Numbered from the stretch's first letter, positions 1-9,091 are shown. The stretch is DNA of 64,000 nt from Fundidesulfovibrio agrisoli (GCF_022808715.1 NZ_JAKZKX010000005.1:1-64000); one strand, 5' to 3'. The notes: generated from the sequence alone by a model not told the origin. Translations and numbers: made by a program.

Positions 1-198
1 CCGCGCGGCGCAAGCCGACATATCGGAAGAATATCGTCATGCGCCGCACGGGCAGGGCCGCTCGGATGACAACACGGTTCACGGCGGCAGCCCGGGGAAT
101 GAGGCCTCGCCCTGAGACTTCGTTCCGGGTGGGCATCCGCAGATTTCGAGGGATGGACGTATCGGCACGGGGTGTCGAAGCCGGACGCGAAGCCATAT

Positions 199-263
199 GG
201 GAGTCGAGAGGGAGGAACTCCCTCTCGCGGGGTCCAGGGGCGGCGCCCCTGGCCGCCGGAGGC
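199..263 (+). repeat. Intergenic hairpin repeat, copy A (forward)
   Basis: Two successive perfect hairpins (206-226, 9-bp stem with GAA loop; 234-252, 9-bp stem) are followed by the block GGCCGCCGGAGGC at 251-263. The same block and hairpin style recur near 7.3, 8.2, 16.2, 16.3 and 52.4 kb, always between genes. Bases 1-198 hold no gene I can support. Confidence 0.7.
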
Positions 264-276
264 GTCTCCCCGCCTT

Positions 277-516
277 TTATACCTGCTTCAGAGCGTCCAG
301 ATCGGCCCGGATGGCCGCGCTGACCTTCTCGGCGAAGGCCATGGCGATCTTCTGGGCGTCTTCCAGGCTGCCGAACTTGTCCTTGAGGCTGCGCTGGCCC
401 ACCTGCACCTTCCAGCCCGCCGGGGTCAGCCGGTCGTAGACCACCGTGACCAGCAGTGCCTTGCCCAGGCTCATGTAGTAGGTCGAATCGTCGTGCTTGG
501 TCCATTCCGGGGCCAT
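277..516 (-). CDS. Small conserved-looking protein, 79 aa, unknown function
   Basis: I do not recognise the family. The start at 516 (MAPEW) is chosen because AAGGAG lies 7 bases upstream; the frame is open further upstream but without a ribosome site. The product is soluble with no membrane segment: a beta-rich N-terminal half (a YYMSLG...LLVTVVYDRL stretch) and an amphipathic C-terminal helix rich in Ala, Lys and Asp. It is divergently oriented to the YciI-like gene at 588, with 71 bases between the starts that must hold both promoters. Codon use matches the chromosome. Reality of the gene is likely; its role is open. Confidence 0.6.
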   Translation of the reverse strand: MAPEWTKHDDSTYYMSLGKALLVTVVYDRLTPAGWKVQVGQRSLKDKFGSLEDAQKIAMAFAEKVSAAIRADLDALKQV

Positions 517-587
517 GGTCGACTCCTTGGCATCGTGTGCCGCCACGCGTAGCATGCACCCCGCCAAATAGCTATGTGGAGGGGTTC

Positions 588-884
588 ATGTTCGTCGTCA
601 TCCTGAATTATATCAAGCCTGTCGAGGAAATCGACCGCTGGCTGGAGGAGCACCGGGCCTTCCTGGCGGAGAACTATGCAGCGGGGCGCTTCATCGCCTC
701 GGGGAGGCTGGAGCCGCGCACGGGCGGAGTGATCCTGGCCAGGGGCGGGAGCAAGGCGGAGCTGGAGACAATCCTTGAGGCCGACCCCTTCAAGCGCGAG
801 GGCCTGGCCGCATACACCGTGCTGGAGTTCCTGCCCGCCATGCACGACCCTCGCTTCGCCCCCTTCGTGGAGGGCGGGGCCTAG
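588..884 (+). CDS. YciI-like family protein
   Basis: 98-residue protein of the YciI/YCII-like dimeric alpha-beta barrel family, whose biochemical role is mostly unknown. The N-terminus (MFVVILNYIKPVEEID) gives the first beta strand. The HRAFL segment near residue 23 carries the His commonly conserved in the family. A central RFIASGRLEPRTGGVILA segment and the late DPF...GLAAYTVLEF are also typical. GGAGGGG sits 6 bases before the ATG at 588. The stop overlaps by 4 bases the end of the convergent M99 gene (881), so the two genes share their 3' boundary. Confidence 0.8.
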   Translation: MFVVILNYIKPVEEIDRWLEEHRAFLAENYAAGRFIASGRLEPRTGGVILARGGSKAELETILEADPFKREGLAAYTVLEFLPAMHDPRFAPFVEGGA

Positions 885-2641
885 TTCAGGCGCGCTTTTC
901 CGGGTTCGGCGTCCGCCTGGGAGAGGGTCCTGGTGGTGAGCTTCATCACGCCCATGTCCGCGAAGGTGGTGGCCTGGCGAAGCACGATGGAGTCCTTCTC
1001 GGTCACTGTGAAGCTCTGGCCCAGGGTGACGGGCGTGTTGGAGGCGAACACCTGCACCATGGCGGCGGGGCCGTTGCCCTGCACGTCGGCCAGGGTGTAG
1101 CGGCCCGGGGCCAGCTGCAGCGGTTTGTCCGGCGACCAGGGCACGGTGAGGGCCTTGCCGTCCTGGGTGGTGAGCACCAGGGAGTGCACCACGCGGGGCT
1201 TGAGCACGATGGTGAACTTGTCCTTGGCCTGGGACGCGGGCAATCCGGGGGTCTCGCGCACCACCTCGCAGACCACGTCGCCGCCCGGCTGGGGAGCCAG
1301 GAATTTGGGGATGAAGCTCTTGGGGTCCAGGATGATCTCCTGCCCGGCGTCCTGCCCGTCGTTCTTGCCCACGCGGCTCACATAGCCCTTGAGGTTGAGC
1401 ACCTCGTCCTTCTTGCTGCCCCAGACGCCCTCCAGCACCAGCTGGTCGCCCTGCACGGCCTCCAGCGTGCCCCCAGCGGGCACGTGCACCAGCTTGCCGC
1501 CCAGCCAGCACACGAACTTCGTCGGCCCGGACTGCTCCGGCGCGGGCCAGGAGCCTGTCCATTGCAGGGTGGCCTTGGCCAGCACCTGGCCGTCGGAGCG
1601 CACGTCGAGGGTCTGGAAGGGGGCCAGGGGCAGGCGCGGGGCCTTGGCCAGGTTGAAGCCCGGCCTGTCGGAGGCGAACACGGCGGTGACGGGGCTCAGA
1701 CCGGCCTGGTCCTGCGGGGGCTCGCAGCGCACGTCCAGCGTGGCCCCGGGGGCCAGGCTCAGGGCGGGCTTGCGGGAGTCGAGCTCCCGGCCGTTGACCA
1801 CTATCTTCAGGTCGCGCGGGGGGTAGGCCTTGAGGTCCTGCGGGCGCGGCTCAGGGGCGTCCACCTCGATGCCGAACTGGCGCAGGAAAAGCACGGTGCC
1901 CTTGAGCTGGGCCGAGACCTTCCAGCCCAGGTCCGTGATGTTCTTGCTGACCTCCAGGGCCACGGCCGGAATGCCCACGCGGGAGAGGGCGTAGTAGGTG
2001 AGGGACTTGCGCTGCTCCAGGTATTTGGAGCGGTCGTTGAAGGTGTCCATGTTGAAGAGCTGGAAGTGGTACTCCTTGGGGGAGACGCCCTCGTTGAGCC
2101 TGGCCAGCACCTGCCTGGCCGCGCGCTCCAGGTTGGCCACGTTCTTGTAGCCCACCGCGTCGATGATCACGGACTGGCCGTAGCGATTGGGGCCGCGCAG
2201 GTCCGAGACCTTGACCGGGTTGTAGAAGCCCGAGCCCTCGTGCAGGTGGATGAGCGCCTGGCTCTGGGAGACCAGGAAGCGGATCAGGCGGGCGAGCCTG
2301 TCCTCGTAGAATTCGTTGTAGTCCTGGTCGAAGCGGCGGTTGAGGTCCACGTTGATGGCGCGCCTGCGCTCGTGGATGGAGGGGGGGTTGGCCCTGGGCA
2401 CCACGATCACGGTGCCCTTGCGCACCTTGGCCCTGGTGAGCAGTTGCGCCGTGAGGAAGCCGCCGGTCTCGTCGCCCTGGATGCCGCCCTGCACGAACAC
2501 GGTGGGGCCGGGCTTCTCGCCGCGCAGGAAGTGCACGTCCAGCGCGTACTGGGTGCCGGGGAAGAAGGTGACGACCTCGGCCCAGGCCGGCATGGAGAAG
2601 AGCAGAAAGAGGATCAGCGCAAGGCTACTGCGTTTGAGCAA
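881..2641 (-). CDS. M99-type (Csd4/Pgp1-like) zinc carboxypeptidase, exported
   Basis: 586-residue secreted protein with a cleavable signal peptide (residues 1-21, ending PAWA). The zinc site resembles the helical-shape D,L-carboxypeptidase Csd4 of Helicobacter and Pgp1 of Campylobacter: the first ligand position is Gln (Q55 in GGIQGDETGG, with E58) instead of the usual His of HxxE, and a late His lies in IHLHEGSGF (H132/H134). About 230-586 would be the additional beta-rich domains seen in M99 proteins. Expected role: trimming peptidoglycan tripeptide to dipeptide in the periplasm. It is the third gene of an operon with the coiled-coil protein (17-base overlap) and the YkuD gene. The start is TTG at 2641, translationally coupled. 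Confidence 0.75.
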   Translation of the reverse strand: MLKRSSLALILFLLFSMPAWAEVVTFFPGTQYALDVHFLRGEKPGPTVFVQGGIQGDETGGFLTAQLLTRAKVRKGTVIVVPRANPPSIHERRRAINVDLNRRFDQDYNEFYEDRLARLIRFLVSQSQALIHLHEGSGFYNPVKVSDLRGPNRYGQSVIIDAVGYKNVANLERAARQVLARLNEGVSPKEYHFQLFNMDTFNDRSKYLEQRKSLTYYALSRVGIPAVALEVSKNITDLGWKVSAQLKGTVLFLRQFGIEVDAPEPRPQDLKAYPPRDLKIVVNGRELDSRKPALSLAPGATLDVRCEPPQDQAGLSPVTAVFASDRPGFNLAKAPRLPLAPFQTLDVRSDGQVLAKATLQWTGSWPAPEQSGPTKFVCWLGGKLVHVPAGGTLEAVQGDQLVLEGVWGSKKDEVLNLKGYVSRVGKNDGQDAGQEIILDPKSFIPKFLAPQPGGDVVCEVVRETPGLPASQAKDKFTIVLKPRVVHSLVLTTQDGKALTVPWSPDKPLQLAPGRYTLADVQGNGPAAMVQVFASNTPVTLGQSFTVTEKDSIVLRQATTFADMGVMKLTTRTLSQADAEPGKARLN

Positions 2642-3413
2642 GGGGATAGGTCTCGCTGAAGATTGTTTTGCCCGTGCCGTTGGCCAGCACCAGCCTGAAC
2701 CCGAAGACCTGGGCCGGGTCCAGCCCCTGGGGCAGGGGAGCCTGCACGGACACCTGCTTGAAACGCTGGATGTTGAAGGTCAGCTCGTCCTTGCCGGGCT
2801 GCACGGGGAACACCGCGCCTTCGCGGCTGATGGCCAGCAGCTGCCCGCCCCCGGCCTGGGGCTGGGGCATCAGGTTGGAGAGGTCGAACCCGGCCTGGAC
2901 GCCCTTGGCGTCCGCCTTGGCCCGGAAGTTCTCCACGGCCACCTGGCCCAGGTCCACGCGGCCCATGATGTCCGCCAGGTCGAAGCCCGCGGGCTTCTCC
3001 GGAGCGGGGGCGGGGGCGGTGGCGTTCTTGCCCTGGTCCTTCCCGGTCTTGGCGGCCTGCTGCGCGGGTTGGGCGGGCTGGGTCCTGGCGGCGGCGTTTT
3101 CGATGCCCAGGCCCGCCAGCAGTTGGGCCAGTTCGGTGGGGTCGGAGGTCTGCAGGAGCTTTTCGATGTTCTGCAGGCGCTCCAGCTTGAGCAGCGTCTC
3201 GGAGAGGCGCTTCTCCACGTCGCGCTTGGCGGTCTGCACCTCCTGGGTGCGCCGCCAGAACTCGGCCGCGCCGAACAGCCCGCCCGCGGCGATCAACAGC
3301 AGCAGCACCAGGAGGTAGGTGAAGGCGCGGATCCAGCCCACGCGCAGCCTGAGCCTTCTGGCCGGTTCCTGGTCACGGAACCAGATGATGTTGATCTTGC
3401 CGTTCGGGGCCAT
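2625..3413 (-). CDS. Membrane-anchored coiled-coil protein of the shape operon
   Basis: 262 residues if started at MAPNGKINIIWF (3413), one base after the stop of the upstream YkuD gene. A short basic cytoplasmic segment (RRLRLRVGW) precedes one membrane helix (about residues 30-47, TYLLVLLLLIAAGG). A coiled coil follows (about 55-90, KRDVEKRLSETLLKLERLQNIEKLL), then a Pro/Ala-rich linker and a small periplasmic domain. No enzymatic motif is visible. Lying between a Csd4-like and a Csd6-like gene, with overlaps or near-contacts on both sides, it may be a scaffold that positions the hydrolases, by analogy with the bitopic Csd5 of Helicobacter. The analogy rests on architecture only. Confidence 0.7.
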   Translation of the reverse strand: MAPNGKINIIWFRDQEPARRLRLRVGWIRAFTYLLVLLLLIAAGGLFGAAEFWRRTQEVQTAKRDVEKRLSETLLKLERLQNIEKLLQTSDPTELAQLLAGLGIENAAARTQPAQPAQQAAKTGKDQGKNATAPAPAPEKPAGFDLADIMGRVDLGQVAVENFRAKADAKGVQAGFDLSNLMPQPQAGGGQLLAISREGAVFPVQPGKDELTFNIQRFKQVSVQAPLPQGLDPAQVFGFRLVLANGTGKTIFSETYPLAQTQ

Positions 3414-3414
3414 G

Positions 3415-4710
3415 CTACATCTTGCTCCAGTCCTCTTCGAGGATGGCCCAGCCGTTCCCGACGGGGCCAAGAACCAGCTTCTTGCGGCCCTTGTCCGCGT
3501 TGCCGTCCTTGCTGGCGTACTCCTGCACGAACTCCACCTGCACGCCGTCCTGGGTGAGGCTCATCTTCATGTCGCGCAGGGCCACCTTCTTGGGGGCCTT
3601 GCTGCCCGTCCAGAGCTGCTGCTTCTGCTCCCGGATGGCGGACTTGCCCCTGCGGTCGCCCTGCACGGCGTTGTCGGCGTAGTACTGCATGTAGTCCGCC
3701 ACCTTGCCGCGCTCCCAGGCCTGGCGCCAGGCCTCCACCAGGGTGGTCACGTCGGGGCGCACCCGGGCCAGGTACTTGCCTTCGAGGCCCAGGCTCACTT
3801 CGTCGTAGTCCATGCCCACGATGACGAAACGGCCCTTGTCGTTGCGCTGCCAGTAGAGGCGCTTGATGCCCTCGCTGCTGAGGGTGGGCGAGCGGTAGAG
3901 CTGCCCGAAGTAAGTGACCCAGTAGTCGGGGCCCTGCACGGCGCGCACGTCGTCGAGCAGCACGTGGATCCAGGGCAGCTTGGCGAAGAGCTGGCGCTTG
4001 TGGCTGCGGAACTCCTCGAAGGGTTCGCCCTGGGCGATGGAGAACTTGGCCGCGTCGTGGAAGGCGAAGAAATCCTCGGTCTTGCGGGACCAGGCCTTGG
4101 CCCACTCCAGGGTGGCGGCCACAACCTCCTGGGCGTCCTTGTTGGCGGCGGGGTTGTCCTTGGACCAGTGCACCGAGTTGGCGATGACCACGGGCAGCAC
4201 GCGCTTGGTGAGCATGGGGTCCAGGTCCTTGACGTCGCCGTTGTTCAGCGCCACGCAGCCCCGGCTCTCGTTGGGGGTGATGGGCCTGCCCCGGCCGTGG
4301 ATCCAGATGCCGGAGCCCTTGCGGTTGTTGATGATGTCGATGGGGTTGGGATAGTTCAGCGTGAAGGCCAGGTCGCCGTAGAGGCCGAAATCCAGCCCGC
4401 TGCTGATGCGCTGCTTGATGAAGTAGACGCCCTCGGGAGTCTTGAGGTCTCCCTCGCGCCACTTGGTGCCCGGCTCCTGCCCTGTGGTGCAGGGGAGCTG
4501 CTTCACCGGCTGCAGCGGGCTCTTCTGCTCGAAGAACCAGAAGGTCTGGGATGACTTGTCCACCGCCAGGAAGCGCTCGGGGCCGTAAGGGTCGGCCTTG
4601 AGGTCGGCGGTCCAGCCGTCGTCGGCCCTGGCGATGCCGGAGAGCGTGAACAGGAACAGGGCTGCCGCGATGCAGCCGGAGGTGATGGAACGTGCGTGTG
4701 GCAAGGCCAC
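3415..4710 (-). CDS. YkuD-domain L,D-carboxypeptidase/transpeptidase with NTF2-like C-terminus (Csd6/Pgp2-like)
   Basis: 431 residues with a signal peptide (1-29, SGIARA). The YkuD catalytic core is clear: H138 in IWIHGRGR and the nucleophile Cys152 in ESRGCVAL. The C-terminal third (about 300-431, ending EEDWSKM) has the length and strand pattern of an NTF2-like pocket, as in Helicobacter Csd6, Campylobacter Pgp2 and Bdellovibrio Bd1075. Those enzymes remove D-Ala from tetrapeptide stems and set cell curvature. The start is GTG at 4710 with AAGGAGG upstream. First gene of the shape-like operon, 41 bases after pyrE. Whether it acts as carboxypeptidase or transpeptidase cannot be read from sequence. 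Confidence 0.82.
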   Translation of the reverse strand: MALPHARSITSGCIAAALFLFTLSGIARADDGWTADLKADPYGPERFLAVDKSSQTFWFFEQKSPLQPVKQLPCTTGQEPGTKWREGDLKTPEGVYFIKQRISSGLDFGLYGDLAFTLNYPNPIDIINNRKGSGIWIHGRGRPITPNESRGCVALNNGDVKDLDPMLTKRVLPVVIANSVHWSKDNPAANKDAQEVVAATLEWAKAWSRKTEDFFAFHDAAKFSIAQGEPFEEFRSHKRQLFAKLPWIHVLLDDVRAVQGPDYWVTYFGQLYRSPTLSSEGIKRLYWQRNDKGRFVIVGMDYDEVSLGLEGKYLARVRPDVTTLVEAWRQAWERGKVADYMQYYADNAVQGDRRGKSAIREQKQQLWTGSKAPKKVALRDMKMSLTQDGVQVEFVQEYASKDGNADKGRKKLVLGPVGNGWAILEEDWSKM

Positions 4711-4751
4711 GGTCTTGCTCCTCCTTGAGTAGACGGTGGTCTGAAAGTTCC

Positions 4752-5299
4752 TCAGCTCCCCTTGGCGGCCACCAGGTCCGCCCGGGTGAAGATGGGCAGC
4801 AGCTCGTACCCGGCGGCGGCCAGGTTCTCGCGGCCGCCTTCCTGGCGGTCCAGCACGGTGAGCACGGCCACTATGTCCAGGCCGGCGTCGCGCACGCGCT
4901 CGCAGGCCTTGAGCAGCGTCCCTCCGGTGGTGACCACATCCTCGAGCATGGCCACCTTCTGCCCGGGGGCGAAGTTGGCCAGGCCTTCCAGGAACTGGTT
5001 GGTGCCGTGTCCCTTGGACTGCTTGCGCACGATGAAGCCGGGCAGGGGCCGCTTGCGGATCCAGGAGACCACGGTGACCGAGCTGACCAGGGGGTCGGCG
5101 CCGAGGGTCATGCCTCCGACGCCCATGACGTCGACGGATTCGAGCATGTCGCAGAAGATGGACCCGATCAGAAACGAGCCTTCGGGGTGCAGCGCGGTGG
5201 GCTTGCAGTCGAAGTAGTAGTCGCTCTTGCGGCCCGAGGTGAGGACGAAATCGCCCTCACGGTAAGACTTTTCCAGAATCAGTTGCGCGAGCCGCTGTT

Positions 5300-5303
<4 letters not shown>
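4752..5303 (-). CDS. pyrE: Orotate phosphoribosyltransferase
   Basis: 183 residues, the usual PyrE length. It joins orotate to PRPP to give OMP in pyrimidine synthesis. The PRPP-binding motif VAMLEDVVTTGGT lies at about residues 115-127, and the flexible catalytic loop region (FIVRKQSKGHG) precedes it. The ATG overlaps the purB stop by 4 bases (5300-5303), so the two nucleotide genes are translationally coupled. Another pair of pyrimidine genes (pyrC, pyrB) lies near 48 kb. Confidence 0.95.
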
Positions 5304-6595
<1,292 letters not shown>

Positions 6596-6634
6596 GTGTG
6601 GGGGGGTGGGGGTATGCCCGCTTGCGCGGGGCGT

Positions 6635-6668
6635 ATAAACAGGCAAGGCAGCCTAAGCTGCCTTGCTT
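6635..6668 (-). terminator. Rho-independent terminator of the FmdB-type gene
   Basis: Perfect 10-bp inverted repeat (GCAAGGCAGC / GCTGCCTTGC, 6643-6666) with a 4-base loop, followed on the minus strand by a short T-rich stretch (CTGTTTATAC). It lies 17 bases past the stop of the FmdB-type gene and just ahead of purB. Confidence 0.75.
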
Positions 6669-6682
6669 ACCAGCACATTTCG

Positions 6683-6970
6683 TCAGTTGCCGGATGCGCA
6701 GGTCGCCCCGCAGCCGGCGGCGCAGGGCGAGGATTCCGATTTGGCCGCCGGTGCGGGTTCGCTGGCGGACGCTTCAGTTTTTTTTTCACCCGGCTTGGAG
6801 TAGAGATCCGCGTACCAGCCGCCCCCCTTCAGGACGAAGGACGTGCTGGAGATAAGGCGCTCGGCCTTGGCCCCGCAGACGGGGCAGGGCACTTGTCTTT
6901 CGGCGAAGTCCCTCTGCCACTCCTCGAAAGTCTGCTGGCATTCGTTGCAGCGGTATTCGTAGATAGGCAT
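6683..6970 (-). CDS. FmdB family zinc-ribbon protein
   Basis: 95 residues beginning MPIYEYRCNECQQTF, the hallmark of the FmdB regulatory-protein family. The ribbon has CNEC (8-11) and CPVC (about 29-32). The C-terminus is a low-complexity Ala/Glu/Pro segment with four extra Cys residues near the end (CAAGCGATCASGN), possibly a second metal site. FmdB was named in formamide/amide utilisation, but most homologues have no defined role. GGAG precedes the ATG by 6 bases. It is followed by a terminator and lies downstream of the 36-aa basic protein gene in the same direction. Confidence 0.88.
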   Translation of the reverse strand: MPIYEYRCNECQQTFEEWQRDFAERQVPCPVCGAKAERLISSTSFVLKGGGWYADLYSKPGEKKTEASASEPAPAAKSESSPCAAGCGATCASGN

Positions 6971-7054
6971 GGTTTGCTCCTTGGAAAACAAAAACGTAAC
7001 AGCACCGGAGATAAGCAGCCCCGGCGCTATTGTCAAATATGGCAAACGCTCAGG

Positions 7055-7165
7055 CTAGGACTTCTTGGCGGCCTTGGCCTCGCGGATGCGCTCCTTGTTG
7101 CGCTCCTGGCGGCGTTTGCGGCGGCGGTCCAGCTCTTTTTTGCGCTCGATCTTCTTGTGGGCCAT
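7055..7165 (-). CDS. 36-residue highly basic protein
   Basis: A very short ORF with an excellent AGGAGG site 7 bases before its ATG (7163-7165). The product is MAHKKIERKKELDRRRKRR followed by QERNKERIREAKAAKKS: more than half Lys/Arg/Glu, expected to form one charged helix. I recall similar tiny MAHKK-type proteins annotated as hypothetical in deltaproteobacteria, but cannot check here. The charge suggests nucleic-acid or ribosome binding; this is inference. It is probably co-transcribed with the FmdB-type gene 84 bases downstream. Confidence 0.7.
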   Translation of the reverse strand: MAHKKIERKKELDRRRKRRQERNKERIREAKAAKKS

Positions 7166-7275
7166 GATGATTCCTCCTGGGCGGTGCGAACTCGAAAGAA
7201 GGCCCCTATGCCATACGTAACGGTGCTGTCAACAATGAAGGCTCTCAGGGGCGAAACGGAAAGAAGGCAATGGAG

Positions 7276-7314
7276 GCCTCCGGCGGCCAAAGGAACTTCG
7301 TTCCTTTGGAATCC
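7276..7314 (-). repeat. Intergenic hairpin repeat, copy B (reverse)
   Basis: GCCTCCGGCGGCC (7276-7288) followed by a perfect 10-bp hairpin (7287-7309, TTC loop) and GGAATCC. It is the reverse complement of the family consensus. The 276-bp gap 7166-7441 holds this repeat and no supportable gene. Confidence 0.75.
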
Positions 7315-7441
7315 CTTTCCGCTTCGCGACCGTTTTCGGCCCGGCGTCCCTGGCCCAGTGTCCCTTGACGGCGTACCCGGCGACCCGGCGGGACTCCCGG
7401 ACCGGCTTGCCCGCTGCCGGGGCATGCGCTAGCGGGGAGCC

Positions 7442-8074
7442 ATGGAATCTGAAGCCGACCGGATAGTTGGGCTGTACCGCCGCCATGCCCGCGCCTGGGC
7501 GGAGGCCCGGGGCGACAGGCTGATCGAAACGCCGTGGCTGGACAGGTTAATCGGTCTTCTGCCCGAAAGCCCCGCCGTTCTCGACATCGGCTGCGGGCCG
7601 GGCGTGCCCATAGGGCGCTACCTGATGGAGCGTGGCTGCCGCCTGACCGGGGTGGACTCGGCCCCGGAGATGATCGCCCTGGCGCAGAGTAACCTGGCGG
7701 AGGGCAATCTGGAGAAGGGCGGCCTGCCGCAGGCGACTTGGCTCGTGGCGGACATGCGCTCGCTGGATCTGGGCCGGGCCTTTCAGGGCATCCTGGCCTG
7801 GGACAGCTTTTTCCACCTGCGCCAGGAGGACCAGCGCCGCATGTTCCCCGTCTTCAGAAGGCATGCGGCCCCACGCGCCGCGCTCCTCTTCACCAGCGGG
7901 CCGTCGCGCGGGGAGTCCATGGGCTCGTTCCAGGGCGAACCCCTTTACCACGCCAGTCTGGACCCCTCGGAATACCGCGCCCTGCTCGACGAGAACGGCT
8001 TCGAGGTGGTGGCGCACATGGTCGAGTATCCGGCCTGCGGCCGCCACACGGTCTGGCTCGCCCGGCTCAGATGA
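7442..8074 (+). CDS. Class I SAM-dependent methyltransferase
   Basis: 210 residues with the full Rossmann methyltransferase signature. Motif I is VLDIGCGPGVPIG (about 46-58), motif II is the acidic end of strand 2 (GVDSAPEMI), and a motif IV-like LAWDSFFHLRQED is near 120. The WDSFFHL segment places it among the YrrT/UbiE-like small-molecule methyltransferases; the substrate cannot be named. GGGGAG precedes the ATG by 2-3 bases, which is close. It stands alone between two hairpin repeats. Confidence 0.8.
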   Translation: MESEADRIVGLYRRHARAWAEARGDRLIETPWLDRLIGLLPESPAVLDIGCGPGVPIGRYLMERGCRLTGVDSAPEMIALAQSNLAEGNLEKGGLPQATWLVADMRSLDLGRAFQGILAWDSFFHLRQEDQRRMFPVFRRHAAPRAALLFTSGPSRGESMGSFQGEPLYHASLDPSEYRALLDENGFEVVAHMVEYPACGRHTVWLARLR

Positions 8075-8110
8075 GCGGAACACCTCGCCTGGCCTGGGCG
8101 GCTTTTCCCC

Positions 8111-8143
8111 GGCCTCTCAAGGAACTTCGTTCCTTTGGAATCC
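8111..8143 (-). repeat. Intergenic hairpin repeat, copy C (reverse, lacks the GC block)
   Basis: The hairpin AAGGAAC-TTC-GTTCCTT (8119-8135) and GGAATCC match copy B closely, but the GCCTCCGGCGGCC block is replaced by a short CCGGCCTCT. Together with copy D it forms an inverted pair around about 80 bp. Confidence 0.65.
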
Positions 8144-8224
8144 TTTTCCGTTTCGCGCCCATCATCGGCCCCGCGTCCCCGGGCAGGCCCACAGGCCAGA
8201 CTCAAACACTCAATGCCAAACCGG

Positions 8225-8260
8225 GGTTCCAAGGGGCGAAGCCCCTTGGCCGCCGGAGGC
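8225..8260 (+). repeat. Intergenic hairpin repeat, copy D (forward)
   Basis: GGTTCC, a 9-bp perfect hairpin with GAA loop (8229-8249), then GGCCGCCGGAGGC (8248-8260). This is the closest copy to the consensus. It lies 29 bp from the stop of the convergent C_GCAxxG_C_C gene. Confidence 0.75.
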
Positions 8261-8288
8261 CTCCTCCCCAAAATACCACCGCACCATC

Positions 8289-8825
8289 TCACGCCATCAG
8301 CTTGAGGGCCTCCCGGGCGGCGGCCTCCACCAGCAGCGGGCACCTGGACTTGAACAGCCCCTTGTCCGCCGCCTCCTTGATGCCCGCGTCCGTGGCCATG
8401 TCGGTGCCGAGCAGGGCGGAGCAGTCCAGGTCGCCGAACTCGCCTTTCATGGCGGCCACCAATTGCCGCACCTTGAGCTTCACCGCCTCGGGCGAGGCGC
8501 TGTCGCTGTCGCGCCCGTAACGGAGCCCCAAGGCCATCATGGCCCCGGTCACGGCCCCGCAGGTCAGCCCGCTCCACATGCCCGCGGCGAAGGGCGTGGT
8601 GACGCGCGTGACCGCCTCCGGCGTCAGCCCTGCCGCGGGGCCAAGCGCCTCCAGCACGGCCTGCGTGCAGTTCCAGTGGGAGAGGAAGCGCTCCCGCGCG
8701 AAGGCGGGCGCGTCCGCCCCGGCGGGGGCGGCCGTCGGGGTGCCCGCTTTGAGCGAGATGCCGGCGGCCAGCGCGGCCCCGGCGCAGCAGGCTCCAGCCA
8801 TAAACATGCGGCGGTTGACAGCCAT
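8289..8825 (-). CDS. C_GCAxxG_C_C family protein, exported
   Basis: 178 residues. The N-terminus (NRRMFMAGACCAGAALAAG) looks like a Tat-type or lipoprotein-like export signal. The mature part carries the cysteine pattern of the C_GCAxxG_C_C family: a Cys in HWNCTQA, then LTCGAVTGA (a variant of GCAxxG), a Cys in DLDCSALLG and one in KSRCPLLV. The family is presumed to be redox or metal related and is common in anaerobes. A perfect 8-bp palindrome lies about 60 bp upstream (8884-8904). It is single, with its own promoter. Confidence 0.85.
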   Translation of the reverse strand: MAVNRRMFMAGACCAGAALAAGISLKAGTPTAAPAGADAPAFARERFLSHWNCTQAVLEALGPAAGLTPEAVTRVTTPFAAGMWSGLTCGAVTGAMMALGLRYGRDSDSASPEAVKLKVRQLVAAMKGEFGDLDCSALLGTDMATDAGIKEAADKGLFKSRCPLLVEAAAREALKLMA

Positions 8826-8883
8826 GAAAACCCTCAGTTCAGATGTGGCGGCCTGCCATCAGGCCAATGCTTCTTAGATATGG

Positions 8884-8904
8884 TTACTTCCTGGGTGGAA
8901 GTAA
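8884..8904. promoter_or_regulatory. Candidate operator palindrome
   Basis: TTACTTCC-tgggt-GGAAGTAA is a perfect 8-bp inverted repeat in the intergenic space upstream of the C_GCAxxG_C_C gene (start 8825). There is no T-run, so it is not a terminator. The TTACT...AGTAA form resembles sites of winged-helix repressors such as HxlR/MarR types; which protein binds is unknown. Confidence 0.5.
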
Positions 8905-9036
8905 AGACCCTGATAATTCGCCGCACTGCACCGGCCTGTGGCCGATAGCAGCCCGTGGCGGTGGGATCGCAGAAAAATGACCTCCGGCCTCGGCGCGGAT
9001 TCGGACAGGTGCTCAACCAGGGGTGGGATCGCCGCA

Positions 9037-9071
9037 CAAAAAAAAGCCCCCCGGCCACGGCGCGGGGGGCT
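9037..9071 (-). terminator. Rho-independent terminator of the DUF39 gene
   Basis: On the minus strand a GCCCCCC...GGGGGGC hairpin (9046-9070) is followed directly by eight T residues. It lies 21 bp past the stop of the gene ending at 9092. Confidence 0.9.
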
Positions 9072-9091
9072 TCTTCGTGCGTATCGGGAGG

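Noticed and set aside
1-198. Possible coding frame at the left edge (39-323).
   Set aside because: The translation is low-complexity and Arg-rich and runs through the hairpin repeat A; no ribosome site.
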